NCBI GenBank assembly: GCA_963558655.1
Contig: CAUWHJ010000016.1
Span: forward strand, 7,025 to 71,024
Reading direction: 5' to 3'
Length of the DNA: 64,000 bases
From: UMGS1590 sp963558655
Lineage (GTDB): Bacteria > Bacillota > Peptococcia > Peptococcales > Peptococcaceae
In this document: positions 1-7,584 of the stretch, piece by piece
Numbering within the stretch: position 1 is the first letter of the stretch
How the letters are laid out: every line of letters begins with the position of its first letter
Notes under the pieces: model-generated
Seen by the model: the letters and a program-made list of their open reading frames with translations, nothing else
Told to the model about the DNA's origin: nothing
Database searches by the model: none
Position numbers and translations under genes: made by a program

Positions 1-732
1 GGAAAGACCCAACAATGCGCCAAAACCAGCGCCGCGAAAACCACCCATGAGCGCACGTTCCTGAGCATAGAAGCGGTATGGTAGACTGCGTTTGTTACCG
101 CGCAGGTGAACCTCGGCGTATTTTTGGGGATCATAGGTTTCTTGAAACACGGTGACGAAGTCGGCGCCGCAGTTATGGAGATATTTATAATCTTTGATAT
201 TGGCAGGATAAATTTCGATACCAACGGTGGAGAAGCGTTCGGCGGCGAGTTTGATGGCTTCGCCGATCCATTCGATGCTGCTCATGCGTTCGGATTCGCC
301 AGTGAGGATGAGAATATCTTGTAAGCCAGTGGCGGCGATGGTGTCGAGTTCTTTGATGAGTTCATCGTGCGAAAGCGCACCACGCTTGATGTGGTTGGAG
401 CAGTTGAAACCACAATAGATGCAGCCGTTGTCACAGTAGTTGGCAATATAGAGCGGTGTAAAGAGGGAGATGCTGTTACCGAAGCGGGCACGGGTGATGC
501 TGCGCGCTTTTTGCGCCATTTCTTCAATGTAAGCTTCTGCTGCTGGGGAGAGAAGTGCCTTGAAGTCTTCCAGACTGCATTCATCGTGAGTGAGGGCTGC
601 TTCAACATCGGCAGCACTGTAACTGTCAGGGGTATAGTTTTTGGCAGCATTGAGTACGGTGTTCAAAGTGGTTGGATCGAGTTGATCCATACCTTCGCGA
701 TAGGTCATTACATCCCAAGTTTCTGCAATCAT
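1..732 (-). CDS. thiH: 2-iminoacetate synthase ThiH (partial, 3' end beyond window)
   Basis: Radical SAM enzyme that splits tyrosine to dehydroglycine (2-iminoacetate) and p-cresol, supplying the glycine-derived part of the thiazole ring of thiamine. The first 244 codons are present; the frame runs open through base 1, so about one third of a usual 370-residue ThiH is missing. Translation of the reverse strand shows the radical SAM motif C-D-N-G-C-I-Y-C (CX3CX2C) followed by GFNCSN, at about residues 100-115, then a TGES stretch typical of the SAM-binding region. The start ATG at 732 follows a GGAGG site. It lies 2 bp after the stop of thiG, so the two are translationally close. Use of ThiH rather than the oxygen-dependent ThiO fits an anaerobe. 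The family call is firm. Confidence 0.95.
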   Translation of the reverse strand, partial: MIAETWDVMTYREGMDQLDPTTLNTVLNAAKNYTPDSYSAADVEAALTHDECSLEDFKALLSPAAEAYIEEMAQKARSITRARFGNSISLFTPLYIANYCDNGCIYCGFNCSNHIKRGALSHDELIKELDTIAATGLQDILILTGESERMSSIEWIGEAIKLAAERFSTVGIEIYPANIKDYKYLHNCGADFVTVFQETYDPQKYAEVHLRGNKRSLPYRFYAQERALMGGFRGAGFGALLGLS

Positions 733-734
733 GA

Positions 735-1502
735 TTAGTCCTCCAAAAATCCTGTGAGTGGGCTGGATGCACTGGCTTTGTCGGTGAGAACGCGGCCAGG
801 ACCAGCAAGATAAGCGAGACGGCCGGCGCGGGTAGCGAGGCCAAAGGCGCGTGCCATTTTACGTACGTCGCCGGCGGTGGCGATGGCTGTGTTGCACATG
901 ATGGCATCAGCACCCATTTCCATGGCTTCTGCGGCTTGGCTTGGTTTGCCGATACCAGCGTCAACGATAATAGGCAAATCAATGTGGGCGATGATTTCGG
1001 CAATTTCAGCCTTGTGAACGAGACCGCGATTGGTACCGATTGGTGCTGCAAGTGGCATAACAGCAGCTGCGCCAGCATCGACAAGGGCTTTAGCGGTGTC
1101 GAGATCTGGGTACATATATGGGAGCACGACAAAGCCACGGTCGGCAAGCATCTTTGTAGCACGCACGGTTTCAGCGTTATCTGGGAGCAGCCAGCGACTG
1201 TCGTTAATGACTTCGACTTTGACCCAGTTGCCACAGCCCATGGCACGAGAAAGCTCAGCGATACGCACGGCTTCCTCAGCGTTACGAGCGCCGGAAGTGT
1301 TTGGAAGCAGCGTGATGCCTTCTGGAATATGCGAGAGAATGTCTTCGGCACCATGTGGATTGGCACGGCGTAATGCGAGGGTTATGATTTCACCACCGCC
1401 TTCTTCAATAACGGCGTTGATGAGGTCGAGGGAGAATTTCCCGCTTCCTAAGATGAGGCGGCTGGAGAAGGTTTTGCCGCCAAGGTGTAAAAGGTCGTTC
1501 AT
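735..1502 (-). CDS. thiG: thiazole synthase ThiG
   Basis: Builds the thiazole phosphate ring from 1-deoxyxylulose 5-phosphate, dehydroglycine and the ThiS thiocarboxylate. The protein is 255 residues, the usual length, and forms a TIM-barrel: it opens with LHLGGKTFSSRLILGSGKF, contains the VKVEVINDSRWLLPDN segment with the lysine expected to form the imine with the substrate, and ends with the phosphate-binding region IIVDAGIGKPSQAAEAMEMG. I chose the ATG at 1502 because an AAAGGAAG site sits 6 bp upstream; ATG at 1508 abuts that site and an upstream extension to 1589 lacks support. Third gene of thiS-thiF-thiG-thiH. Confidence 0.96.
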   Translation of the reverse strand: MNDLLHLGGKTFSSRLILGSGKFSLDLINAVIEEGGGEIITLALRRANPHGAEDILSHIPEGITLLPNTSGARNAEEAVRIAELSRAMGCGNWVKVEVINDSRWLLPDNAETVRATKMLADRGFVVLPYMYPDLDTAKALVDAGAAAVMPLAAPIGTNRGLVHKAEIAEIIAHIDLPIIVDAGIGKPSQAAEAMEMGADAIMCNTAIATAGDVRKMARAFGLATRAGRLAYLAGPGRVLTDKASASSPLTGFLED

Positions 1503-1528
1503 GTTCATCTTCCTTTCATTTGTCATAG

Positions 1529-2341
1529 TTATGGAGTGATTTCTCCAAGTAATAAACGCATGATTAACGTGGCTTGTGCGGAGGCGCAAAGTCCAACGCG
1601 TGGTGCCATTAAACCAATGCCATCTTCGCCTTCACTTTCGCTGTCGCCAACCATATAGAAATGTGGCAAAACCTGCTGACTTATGATGGCGTTGCCGCTG
1701 GCATAACCAGCCATGCCACTGCTGCCAACAAGCGTAGCATTTGGTAAGGCGGTGAGGATGGTTTGCGTAAGCAATGCTTTGTTTTCCGGATGATCTAAAC
1801 ATTCGCATATAAGCGGCCAATCTGTAAGCAGCGGTGCTATGTTGTCTTTGTTGAGCCAGACGGTTGCAGTTTCTACTTGTGTGAGAGGCGCAAAATTTGC
1901 GAGTGTGGTGGCCAATGCCTGGGTTTTCAGCTGTCCGATTTGGCTGATGGTATAATGTTGTCGTGCCAAATTTGTCGGCTCAACGGTGTCGCCGTCAATG
2001 AGCAGAAGCCGGCCAACGCCGAGGCGAGCCAGTTCGATGGCAACGAGGGAACCTAATCCGCCAAGCCCGCAGATGGCTACCTGCCCTATCTGGAGCCGTC
2101 TCATGACTTCTTTGCCATAACGGGCTTGGTAGATGGCTTGCCAGAGAGCAGGCGATGGTGTCTGTGCAGCGTTAAACATCAGCGCATGGTCCCCATCAGC
2201 AAGAGCGGTTTGCCAACCGCGATGGTGTCCATTGATAAGGAGCGTATCGGCGGTGATGTTGCGCTCGGCACGCAGCGCTGCATAATCCGGTGCGGCAGTG
2301 GTGATGAACGCACCATTTAAGTAAAGTTCTATCTTAACCAC
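1529..2341 (-). CDS. thiF: ThiS adenylyltransferase ThiF with ubiquitin-like N-terminal domain
   Basis: E1-like enzyme that adenylates the C-terminal glycine of ThiS so that sulfur can be transferred to it. About 65 N-terminal residues look like a small beta-grasp domain (VKIELYLNGAFITT start), followed by the nucleotide-binding core ICGLGGLGSLVAIELARLGVGRLLLIDGD, the usual GxGxxG fold with the acidic residue at the end of the second strand. The usual CxxC zinc pairs are not evident, as in the short ThiF forms. The frame starts with GTG at 2341 inside the last codons of thiS; the only Shine-Dalgarno-like stretch (AGGAGG) is itself the Gly-Gly coding end of thiS and touches the GTG, so translation probably depends on thiS. 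Start uncertain by a few codons. Confidence 0.88.
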   Translation of the reverse strand: MVKIELYLNGAFITTAAPDYAALRAERNITADTLLINGHHRGWQTALADGDHALMFNAAQTPSPALWQAIYQARYGKEVMRRLQIGQVAICGLGGLGSLVAIELARLGVGRLLLIDGDTVEPTNLARQHYTISQIGQLKTQALATTLANFAPLTQVETATVWLNKDNIAPLLTDWPLICECLDHPENKALLTQTILTALPNATLVGSSGMAGYASGNAIISQQVLPHFYMVGDSESEGEDGIGLMAPRVGLCASAQATLIMRLLLGEITP

Positions 2342-2528
2342 CTCCTACAAATTGCACCACTTCTAACTTGTCGTTATCGGTGAGCAAAGTTTCGGCAAAT
2401 TGTTCGCGTGTGATGATGGTGCCATTGCGTTCTACCACCACGCGTTGAACGTTGTATCCATTGTGAACAAGAAAATCGGCGAGTGTTACTGGCGTTTTCA
2501 GCGTTGTGTCTTTTCCATTGACACGCAT
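2334..2528 (-). CDS. thiS: sulfur carrier protein ThiS
   Basis: Small beta-grasp sulfur carrier of 64 residues. It begins MRVNGKDTTLKTP and ends with the required Gly-Gly terminus (VQFVGGG), which receives the adenylate from ThiF and then the thiocarboxylate used by ThiG. Start at 2528 is chosen for an AAAGGAGG site 7 bp upstream; the longer reading from 2558 would begin inside the leader hairpin. First gene of the operon; its stop overlaps the start of thiF. Confidence 0.93.
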   Translation of the reverse strand: MRVNGKDTTLKTPVTLADFLVHNGYNVQRVVVERNGTIITREQFAETLLTDNDKLEVVQFVGGG

Positions 2529-2543
2529 AGTATTCCTCCTTTG

Positions 2544-2601
2544 CATAAAAAAAGACACAATGAAGAAAACGCCCTTTTGGTGGTGTTCTCCATTGTGTCT
2601 T
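2544..2601 (-). terminator. terminator-like hairpin in the thi leader (putative attenuator)
   Basis: On the minus strand a perfect 11-bp stem (AAGACACAATG with CATTGTGTCTT, plus partly paired inner bases) is followed at once by seven T residues, 5' of the thiS ribosome binding site. It lies wholly inside the 88-nt leader expected from the promoter at 2623-2651, so it should stop thi transcription unless something prevents the hairpin. No TPP riboswitch consensus is visible in the leader. Confidence 0.7.
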
Positions 2602-2622
2602 ATGTATTCAGTTGTTGTGTTT

Positions 2623-2651
2623 AGAATAGCATATCATTTATTGATTGACAA
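2623..2651 (-). promoter_or_regulatory. promoter of the thi operon
   Basis: Minus strand: -35 TTGTCA (2651-2646), 17-bp spacer, -10 TATTCT (2628-2623) with the extended -10 TGC just before it. Predicted start near 2616. Confidence 0.65.
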
Positions 2652-2754
2652 GCCCTTGCAATAAATTTCATTGATGGTTTGTATGTTGTAGTGAATCGTT
2701 GGAACCTTTGTTGCTATGTGATGTCTATATGCTGCGTTACTGTAAGGAAAATTA

Positions 2755-2783
2755 TTTCATTACGGCAGTTGAAACGGTATAAT
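2755..2783 (+). promoter_or_regulatory. promoter of cysK
   Basis: Perfect -10 TATAAT at 2778-2783 with a weak -35 (TTTCAT, 2755-2760) at 17 bp. The resulting leader is only about 27 nt, so no T-box or other riboswitch fits between promoter and gene. Confidence 0.55.
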
Positions 2784-2816
2784 AAAAGCAAATGAACCGT
2801 GCAGGAGGGATTTCTT

Positions 2817-3746
2817 ATGAACGTTTATGGTAATATTACGGAACTCATTGGGCATACACCGGTTGTTGCATTGGAAAAGTTTGAAAAGGAGCAGGGGGTC
2901 GGCGCACATCTTTTTGCTAAGCTGGAAGCGTACAATCCAACAGGCAGCATGAAGGACCGTGTGGCGTTGGCCATGATCCGCCAGGCAGAAGAAGATGGTT
3001 GCTTGGCACCAGGTGGCACCATTATTGAGCCAACCAGCGGCAATACGGGCATTGGCTTAGCGGCTGTGGGTGCGTATCTGGGCTATAAGGTGATCATCGT
3101 GATGCCAGATTCGATGACGGTGGAACGCAGGAAGATCATGCAAATTTACGGAGCAGAACTTGTGCTCACGCCGGGCGCAGAGGGAATGAGTGGCGCCATT
3201 GCAAAAGCTGAAGAACTGGTCAAGGAGATGGATAATGCCATCGTTGCCGGACAGTTTGAAAATCCAGCTAATCCACAGGCGCATATCGACACAACGGGAC
3301 CGGAACTTTGGCAACAAATGGATGGACAGATTGATATTCTTGTAGCAGGCGTTGGCACAGGCGGGAGCATCAGTGGCACTGGCCGCTATTTGAAAAATAA
3401 GAAAGCCGATATACAAGTTGTTGCCGTAGAGCCAGCCAGCTCTGCCGTGCTCAGCGGTGGTCAAGCGGGGGCACACGCACTGCAGGGCCTTGGTGCCGGC
3501 TTTGTGCCAAAAGCTCTGGATACGGATATTTATGATGAAGTGATTGCGGTGTCCAATGAAGATGCCCTGAAAATGGTGGGCACATTGGCTAAAAGTGAGG
3601 GCCTCTTTATGGGGATTTCTTCCGCTGCTGCGCTTATTGGTGCTCTTGAGGTGGCGAAACGTCCAGAGAACACTGGCAAAAACATTGCTGTGCTCCTTCC
3701 TGATACCGGTATGCGTTATCTTTCTACAGAAGAAATTTTTGAATAA
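2817..3746 (+). CDS. cysK: cysteine synthase A (O-acetylserine sulfhydrylase)
   Basis: PLP enzyme of 309 residues that makes cysteine from O-acetylserine and sulfide. The PLP lysine lies in NPTGSMKDRVA (about residue 43), the substrate-binding loop is TSGNTGIG, and the phosphate-binding loop is GVGTGGSISGTGRYLK. Near the C terminus GISSAAAL is as expected for CysK. ATG at 2817 is preceded by CAGGAGGG at 9 bp; an upstream GTG at 2799 has no site. Single-gene unit with its own promoter and a terminator at 3861. The divergent thi operon also draws on cysteine sulfur, a plausible but unproven link. Confidence 0.95.
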   Translation: MNVYGNITELIGHTPVVALEKFEKEQGVGAHLFAKLEAYNPTGSMKDRVALAMIRQAEEDGCLAPGGTIIEPTSGNTGIGLAAVGAYLGYKVIIVMPDSMTVERRKIMQIYGAELVLTPGAEGMSGAIAKAEELVKEMDNAIVAGQFENPANPQAHIDTTGPELWQQMDGQIDILVAGVGTGGSISGTGRYLKNKKADIQVVAVEPASSAVLSGGQAGAHALQGLGAGFVPKALDTDIYDEVIAVSNEDALKMVGTLAKSEGLFMGISSAAALIGALEVAKRPENTGKNIAVLLPDTGMRYLSTEEIFE

Positions 3747-3860
3747 ACGTTAAAACAGCGCATATGCCAGTGTTGATATTGGGCGTACGCGAAAACCGGC
3801 TGTTCAAATACAGCGCTTGGCGTTGCTGTGAAAATATTTGCTTAAAAAGAATAGACAAAG

Positions 3861-3902
3861 AAAGAACGCTGTTCCTTAGAAAAAGGATAGCGTTCTTTTT
3901 CT
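3861..3902 (+). terminator. rho-independent terminator after cysK
   Basis: Stem AAAGAACGCT/AGCGTTCTTT with inner TTCCTT/AAGGAT pairs, then a T-rich tail. It lies 115 bp after the cysK stop; the bases between (3747-3860) show no gene. Confidence 0.8.
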
Positions 3903-3964
3903 TATGATGGGCGCAGTTTGGTACACTGAAAAAAAGAATGAATAGTGAGAAAAGGAAAGTGCGC

Positions 3965-4004
3965 TTGACATTTTATCTTGGTATCGCTTATACTGAATGT
4001 ATAA
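3965..4004 (+). promoter_or_regulatory. promoter with overlapping operator before the XRE regulator
   Basis: -35 TTGACA (3965-3970), 18-bp spacer, -10 TATACT (3989-3994). The -10 is embedded in a perfect inverted repeat TTATAC-N5-GTATAA (3988-4004), well placed for autorepression by the XRE protein encoded 41 bp downstream. Confidence 0.65.
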
Positions 4005-4044
4005 ATGGAAAGTTTACTTTACATTTTGCAGAAGGAGAGAGGTT

Positions 4045-4251
4045 ATGAAAAATCGCCTGGAAGAAATCCGTAAAGCTCGTGGATTACGCCAGGATGAGTT
4101 GGCACATGATTTGGCAGTGTCACGTCAAACCATTAGCTCCTTGGAGAAAGGGCGCTATAATCCGTCTATCGTGTTGGCGTTCAAAATCGCTCGCTATTTT
4201 AATTTAACGATCGAAGAGATTTTTATTTATGAAGAGGAGGATGAGTCATGA
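4045..4251 (+). CDS. small XRE-family transcriptional regulator
   Basis: 68 residues, essentially one helix-turn-helix domain: LRQDELAHDLAVSRQTISSLEKGRYNPS, with the recognition helix at SRQTISSLE. Proteins of this size and type are usually repressors of the next membrane-protein gene. Start ATG at 4045 follows GGAGAGAGG. Stop overlaps the next start (ATGA), so the two are coupled. The inverted repeat in its promoter suggests autoregulation. Confidence 0.85.
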   Translation: MKNRLEEIRKARGLRQDELAHDLAVSRQTISSLEKGRYNPSIVLAFKIARYFNLTIEEIFIYEEEDES

Positions 4252-4685
4252 ATACCGGAAAAAAAGCGAACTATGTTTGGCTGACGGTTGCCGGCATTGC
4301 TATTGTTATAGTAGGATTTATTCTTATGAAAGATTACGCCACCAGCACCGGTGTGATGCAGGTGCTGCCATTTGTTTGTATTGGCGTTGGCTGTGGTTGC
4401 TTTGGCTTGGGCGCAGGTGGATTGTTGCGAGCACGTGCGCTGAAAAATGATCCGGAGCTGGCGTTTGAGCTGGAAGTTGAAATGAACGATGAACGTCGCA
4501 TTGCTATTGCCAATGCAGCCAAGGCACGTGCCTATGACGTGATGAGTTATCTTTTTTCTGCTCTTATTATTTGTTTTGGACTGATGCAGGTGGAATTGGC
4601 GGTGATTCTTCTTTTGGTCGCAGCGTTTCTTTTTGTTGAAGGGGTGGCAATTTATCAGATGGTGAAGCTGGAAAAGAAAATGTAA
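4248..4685 (+). CDS. membrane protein paired with XRE regulator
   Basis: 145 residues with about four hydrophobic segments: VWLTVAGIAIVIVGFIL, VLPFVCIGVGCGCFGLGAGG, then after a charged middle (NDPELAFELEVEMNDERR) the pair YLFSALIICFGLM and LAVILLLVAAFLFVEGVAIY. The charged loop resembles the loop of small integral membrane proteins that are regularly encoded after an XRE regulator; I do not assign a named family. Starts by ATGA overlap with the regulator; followed 24 bp later by an ABC exporter, so it probably shares that transcript. Confidence 0.7.
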   Translation: MNTGKKANYVWLTVAGIAIVIVGFILMKDYATSTGVMQVLPFVCIGVGCGCFGLGAGGLLRARALKNDPELAFELEVEMNDERRIAIANAAKARAYDVMSYLFSALIICFGLMQVELAVILLLVAAFLFVEGVAIYQMVKLEKKM

Positions 4686-4712
4686 GCTGCGTGGTTTATA
4701 CGGGAGGGCTTG

Positions 4713-5423
4713 ATGGTGAAATTTGTTATTGAACATTTGTCGAAATGCTTTGAGCATAAGGAAGTATTAAAGGACATCAATTTTACCTTTGATGAAGGCA
4801 AGATATATGGTTTACTTGGACGAAACGGAGCCGGTAAGACAACACTTTTTAACTGTATTAACCGTGATCTCAAGATGGATAGTGGCCGTTTTTACTTACA
4901 GGAGAATGGTGAGCGCAGGGATGTGGTAGCAGCGGACATAGGCTATGTGCTTTCGACGCCAACTGTGCCAGAGTTTCTCACAGGACGGGAATTTTTGAAA
5001 TTTTTCTTGGAGATCAACGAAGAAACGCTCGAACAGGTGAAAAGCATTGATGAGTATTTCGATCTCATCAGCATTGCACCGGAGGACAGAGACAGGCTCC
5101 TCAAAGATTATTCTCATGGCATGAAAAACAAGATGCAGATGTTGGTTAATATCATTGCAGAACCGGCTGTTCTGCTGCTTGATGAGCCGCTCACTTCGTT
5201 AGATGTGGTTGTGGCAGAGGAGATGAAGCAGCTTTTACGCAACTTGAAGCAGGGACGCCTCATCATTCTTTCCACACATATTATGGATTTGGCGCTGAGT
5301 TTGTGCGATGAGATTGTGTTGCTCAATCATGGCGAGTTAGAAGTGGTTGAACAGTCCGATTTAGATAACGAAGAATTTAGAGAAAAGATCATTCAAGCGC
5401 TGCGGGGTGAAGAGTATGCTTAA
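4713..5423 (+). CDS. ABC transporter ATP-binding protein
   Basis: 236 residues. Walker A is GRNGAGKTT (about residue 36), Walker B is AVLLLDEPLTSLD, and the H-loop is ILSTHIMD. The signature motif reads YSHGMKNKM, the divergent form seen in many ABC-2 type exporter ATPases instead of LSGGQ. ATG at 4713 follows GGGAGGG; the TTG two codons upstream is less likely. Its last 8 bases overlap the permease start, so the two are a coupled pair. Substrate unknown; lipids, peptides or bacteriocins are common for this group. Confidence 0.88.
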   Translation: MVKFVIEHLSKCFEHKEVLKDINFTFDEGKIYGLLGRNGAGKTTLFNCINRDLKMDSGRFYLQENGERRDVVAADIGYVLSTPTVPEFLTGREFLKFFLEINEETLEQVKSIDEYFDLISIAPEDRDRLLKDYSHGMKNKMQMLVNIIAEPAVLLLDEPLTSLDVVVAEEMKQLLRNLKQGRLIILSTHIMDLALSLCDEIVLLNHGELEVVEQSDLDNEEFREKIIQALRGEEYA

Positions 5424-6993
5424 AACATTAAAAATCTCGTTCGCTCTGAAAAATACCTATCGTGTCAACAGTATTCTCTATTCCTTGAAGCAGATTCCGC
5501 TTTTGAAGCGCGTGCTTCCGGAAGCACTTTATCGGGTGCGTGGTTTTAAGCTGCTTGCCAATGTGCTTTCGGTGTTGTGGGAAATTTTTTCAACGTTTAT
5601 TGGGAAATTCATCTATCTTTTATGTATCATCGGTGGTGCATCGCTGTTGTATCAGGATTTGCCGAAAGAGCAAGCGATGCTTCATGTGTTATTTTTCTTA
5701 ACGGTGGTAGGTTGTCTGACGAACACTAAAATGTTTAATCCCTCAAAAGATAAATATTACGCCATGATTCTCATGCGCATGGACGCACGGGCGTATACCT
5801 TGGTGAATTATCTCTATGCTATGCTCAAGGTCGTCATTGGGTTCTTGCCATTCACTCTTCTTTTTGGACTAAAGAGTGGGCTGCCGTTGTGGTTTTGTTG
5901 TGTGCTGCCGTTTGGCATTGGTGGCATGAAATTGTTTGCCACAGCGCTTCGTTTGTGGCACTATGAGAAAACTGGCAAAGTGTATATGGAAAGCAATCTA
6001 TCCAAATACGACTTGCTTGCGCTTGCGGCGTTTTTGGCTGTGGCCTTTTTGCTGCCAGCTTTTCACTTGGCGCTGCCGGTGGGTGCTGCCATGGTGCTCT
6101 TTCTTCTTTGCGTGCCGCTGGGGATTGTTGGCTTGGTTAAAGTGGTGCGCTTCCGTGCATATCAGGAAGTCAATAAAACTTTATTGCATGGTTTGAGTGA
6201 TTTAATGGACGCTTCTGCGCGGGCAAAAATTGTTAAACAAGCGAATGAGAACAGAATTTCGGCAGACACCACCATCACCAGCAATCGCCATGGTTTTGAG
6301 TATTTGAACGAGCTTTTTATCAAAAGGCATCGCAAAATTCTTTGGCAATCGACCAAGAAAATTTCTTTTGTTTGTTTGGCGCTCGTTGCTCTTGCCCTAC
6401 TTGCGATGCAGATGCAGCCTGTTCTTAAACCGGTGCTCAATGAAATGATTTTAAGCTGGCTGCCCTATTTCGTATTCATCATGTATGCCATCAATCGAGG
6501 CACAAGTTTTACGCAAGCACTCTTTATGAATTGCGACCATAGCCTGTTGACTTATGCGTTCTACAAAGAACCACATCATATCTTGCGGTTATTCCGTATT
6601 CGTCTGCGTGAAATTATGAAGATCAATGCTGTTCCGGCCTTGATTATTGGTTGTGGTTTGGCGCTGATTCTTTATGCCAGCGGTGGAACGAGCGAGCTGG
6701 GAAACTATGTTGTGCTCATTGTTTCAATTCTTTGCATGAGTCTCTTTTTCTCAATACATTATCTAGTGATCTACTACCTGCTACAACCCTACAATGCTGG
6801 TACAGAAATCAAGAGTGGAACGTATCGCCTGGTTGTAAGCTTAACTTATCTTGTTTGCCTTGCTTTTATGCAGCTGCGTATGTCTATTTTACTTTTTGGC
6901 ATGATGACGATAGCTTTCTGTGTATTATATAGCATTGTTGCGAGTATTCTTGTGTATCGGTTGGCACCGACAACATTTCGCATAAGGAGCTAA
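5416..6993 (+). CDS. ABC transporter permease
   Basis: 525 residues, mostly hydrophobic with roughly ten membrane segments (for example IYLLCIIGGASLLYQDL, LLALAAFLAVAFLLPAF, ISFVCLALVALALLAM, MSILLFGMMTIAFCVLYSIV). It overlaps the ATPase gene by 8 bp and so is its membrane partner. A soluble loop (about residues 260-300, DLMDASARAKIVKQANENR) probably faces the cytoplasm and contacts the ATPase. I cannot name the family or substrate. Followed by a terminator that closes the 4.0-7.0 kb unit. Confidence 0.8.
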   Translation: MLKTLKISFALKNTYRVNSILYSLKQIPLLKRVLPEALYRVRGFKLLANVLSVLWEIFSTFIGKFIYLLCIIGGASLLYQDLPKEQAMLHVLFFLTVVGCLTNTKMFNPSKDKYYAMILMRMDARAYTLVNYLYAMLKVVIGFLPFTLLFGLKSGLPLWFCCVLPFGIGGMKLFATALRLWHYEKTGKVYMESNLSKYDLLALAAFLAVAFLLPAFHLALPVGAAMVLFLLCVPLGIVGLVKVVRFRAYQEVNKTLLHGLSDLMDASARAKIVKQANENRISADTTITSNRHGFEYLNELFIKRHRKILWQSTKKISFVCLALVALALLAMQMQPVLKPVLNEMILSWLPYFVFIMYAINRGTSFTQALFMNCDHSLLTYAFYKEPHHILRLFRIRLREIMKINAVPALIIGCGLALILYASGGTSELGNYVVLIVSILCMSLFFSIHYLVIYYLLQPYNAGTEIKSGTYRLVVSLTYLVCLAFMQLRMSILLFGMMTIAFCVLYSIVASILVYRLAPTTFRIRS

Positions 6994-6999
6994 GAATGC

Positions 7000-7036
7000 A
7001 AAACGACCACCTTTTTTGAAAGGGTGGTCGTTTTTT
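7000..7036 (+). terminator. terminator after ABC permease
   Basis: Stem AAAACGACCACC/GGTGGTCGTTTT with T6 tail. It directly abuts the -35 of the next promoter. Confidence 0.85.
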
Positions 7037-7094
7037 GTTGACCTAGTAGTAATAAGTTACTATAATAAAGATGTGGTAACTTATTACTACTAGG
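7037..7094 (+). promoter_or_regulatory. marR-type promoter with 19-bp perfect inverted repeat operator
   Basis: -35 TTGACC (7037-7042), 18-bp spacer, -10 TATAAT (7061-7066). The spacer is one arm (CTAGTAGTAATAAGTTAC) of a perfect inverted repeat whose other arm is 7076-7093; adding C7042 and G7094 makes 19 bp. Each arm also holds a near-palindrome GTAATAAGTTAC, so two MarR dimers could clamp the promoter. Confidence 0.75.
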
Positions 7095-7104
7095 GGGCTA
7101 TATT

Positions 7105-7584
7105 ATGTGGGATACTTTATTTGATGCGTATGCTTGTGACACAGAACATCAAAAACAGGCTATTTTTACGAGCCTTTTCGTATTGCAAAATCGTATGCAG
7201 ACGGCTGGTGATAAATTGCAAACGGAAATTTCAATGAAGCAGTGGTTGCTTTTAGCGATGGTTGAATGTTGTCCGCCACCGCGCACACTGACACACATTG
7301 GCAGGCTGATGGGGTGTTCCCGGCAAAATGTGAAAAAATTGGCGCAGGCTTTGGAACGCAAAGGATTTGTACGACTTGAAAGTAGCAGCAACAATGCAGT
7401 AGAGGTGGTGCTTACGGAAGCGGCGCGGCGTTATACTGCCGAAAGTGAGGCGCGCCATGCACAGGCGCTGGCGCTGCTCTTTGCTGATTTTTCAGAGGAT
7501 GATATTACTATGCTTTTTCAGCTTTATCGCAAACTTTACGCTGGTATGGACCGTGTGGAGCGGTATGTACAGGAGGATGTGTGA
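7105..7584 (+). CDS. MarR-family transcriptional regulator
   Basis: 159 residues with a central winged helix: KQWLLLAMVECCPPPRTLTHIGRLMGCSRQNVKKLAQALERKGFV, then the wing VRLESSSNNAVEVVLTEAARR. N- and C-terminal helices form the dimer surface usual for MarR. ATG at 7105 lies 11 bp after the operator. Its last base is the first base of the next start, so it is coupled to the DUF6544 gene, which is its likely target. Two adjacent cysteines (ECC, about residue 52) could sense redox or metal, but this is conjecture. Confidence 0.88.
   Translation: MWDTLFDAYACDTEHQKQAIFTSLFVLQNRMQTAGDKLQTEISMKQWLLLAMVECCPPPRTLTHIGRLMGCSRQNVKKLAQALERKGFVRLESSSNNAVEVVLTEAARRYTAESEARHAQALALLFADFSEDDITMLFQLYRKLYAGMDRVERYVQEDV

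Noticed and set aside
2552..2800. TPP riboswitch before thiS, or T-box before cysK
   Set aside because: Neither TPP core motifs nor the GGTACCGCG T-box core were found; both leaders are too short.
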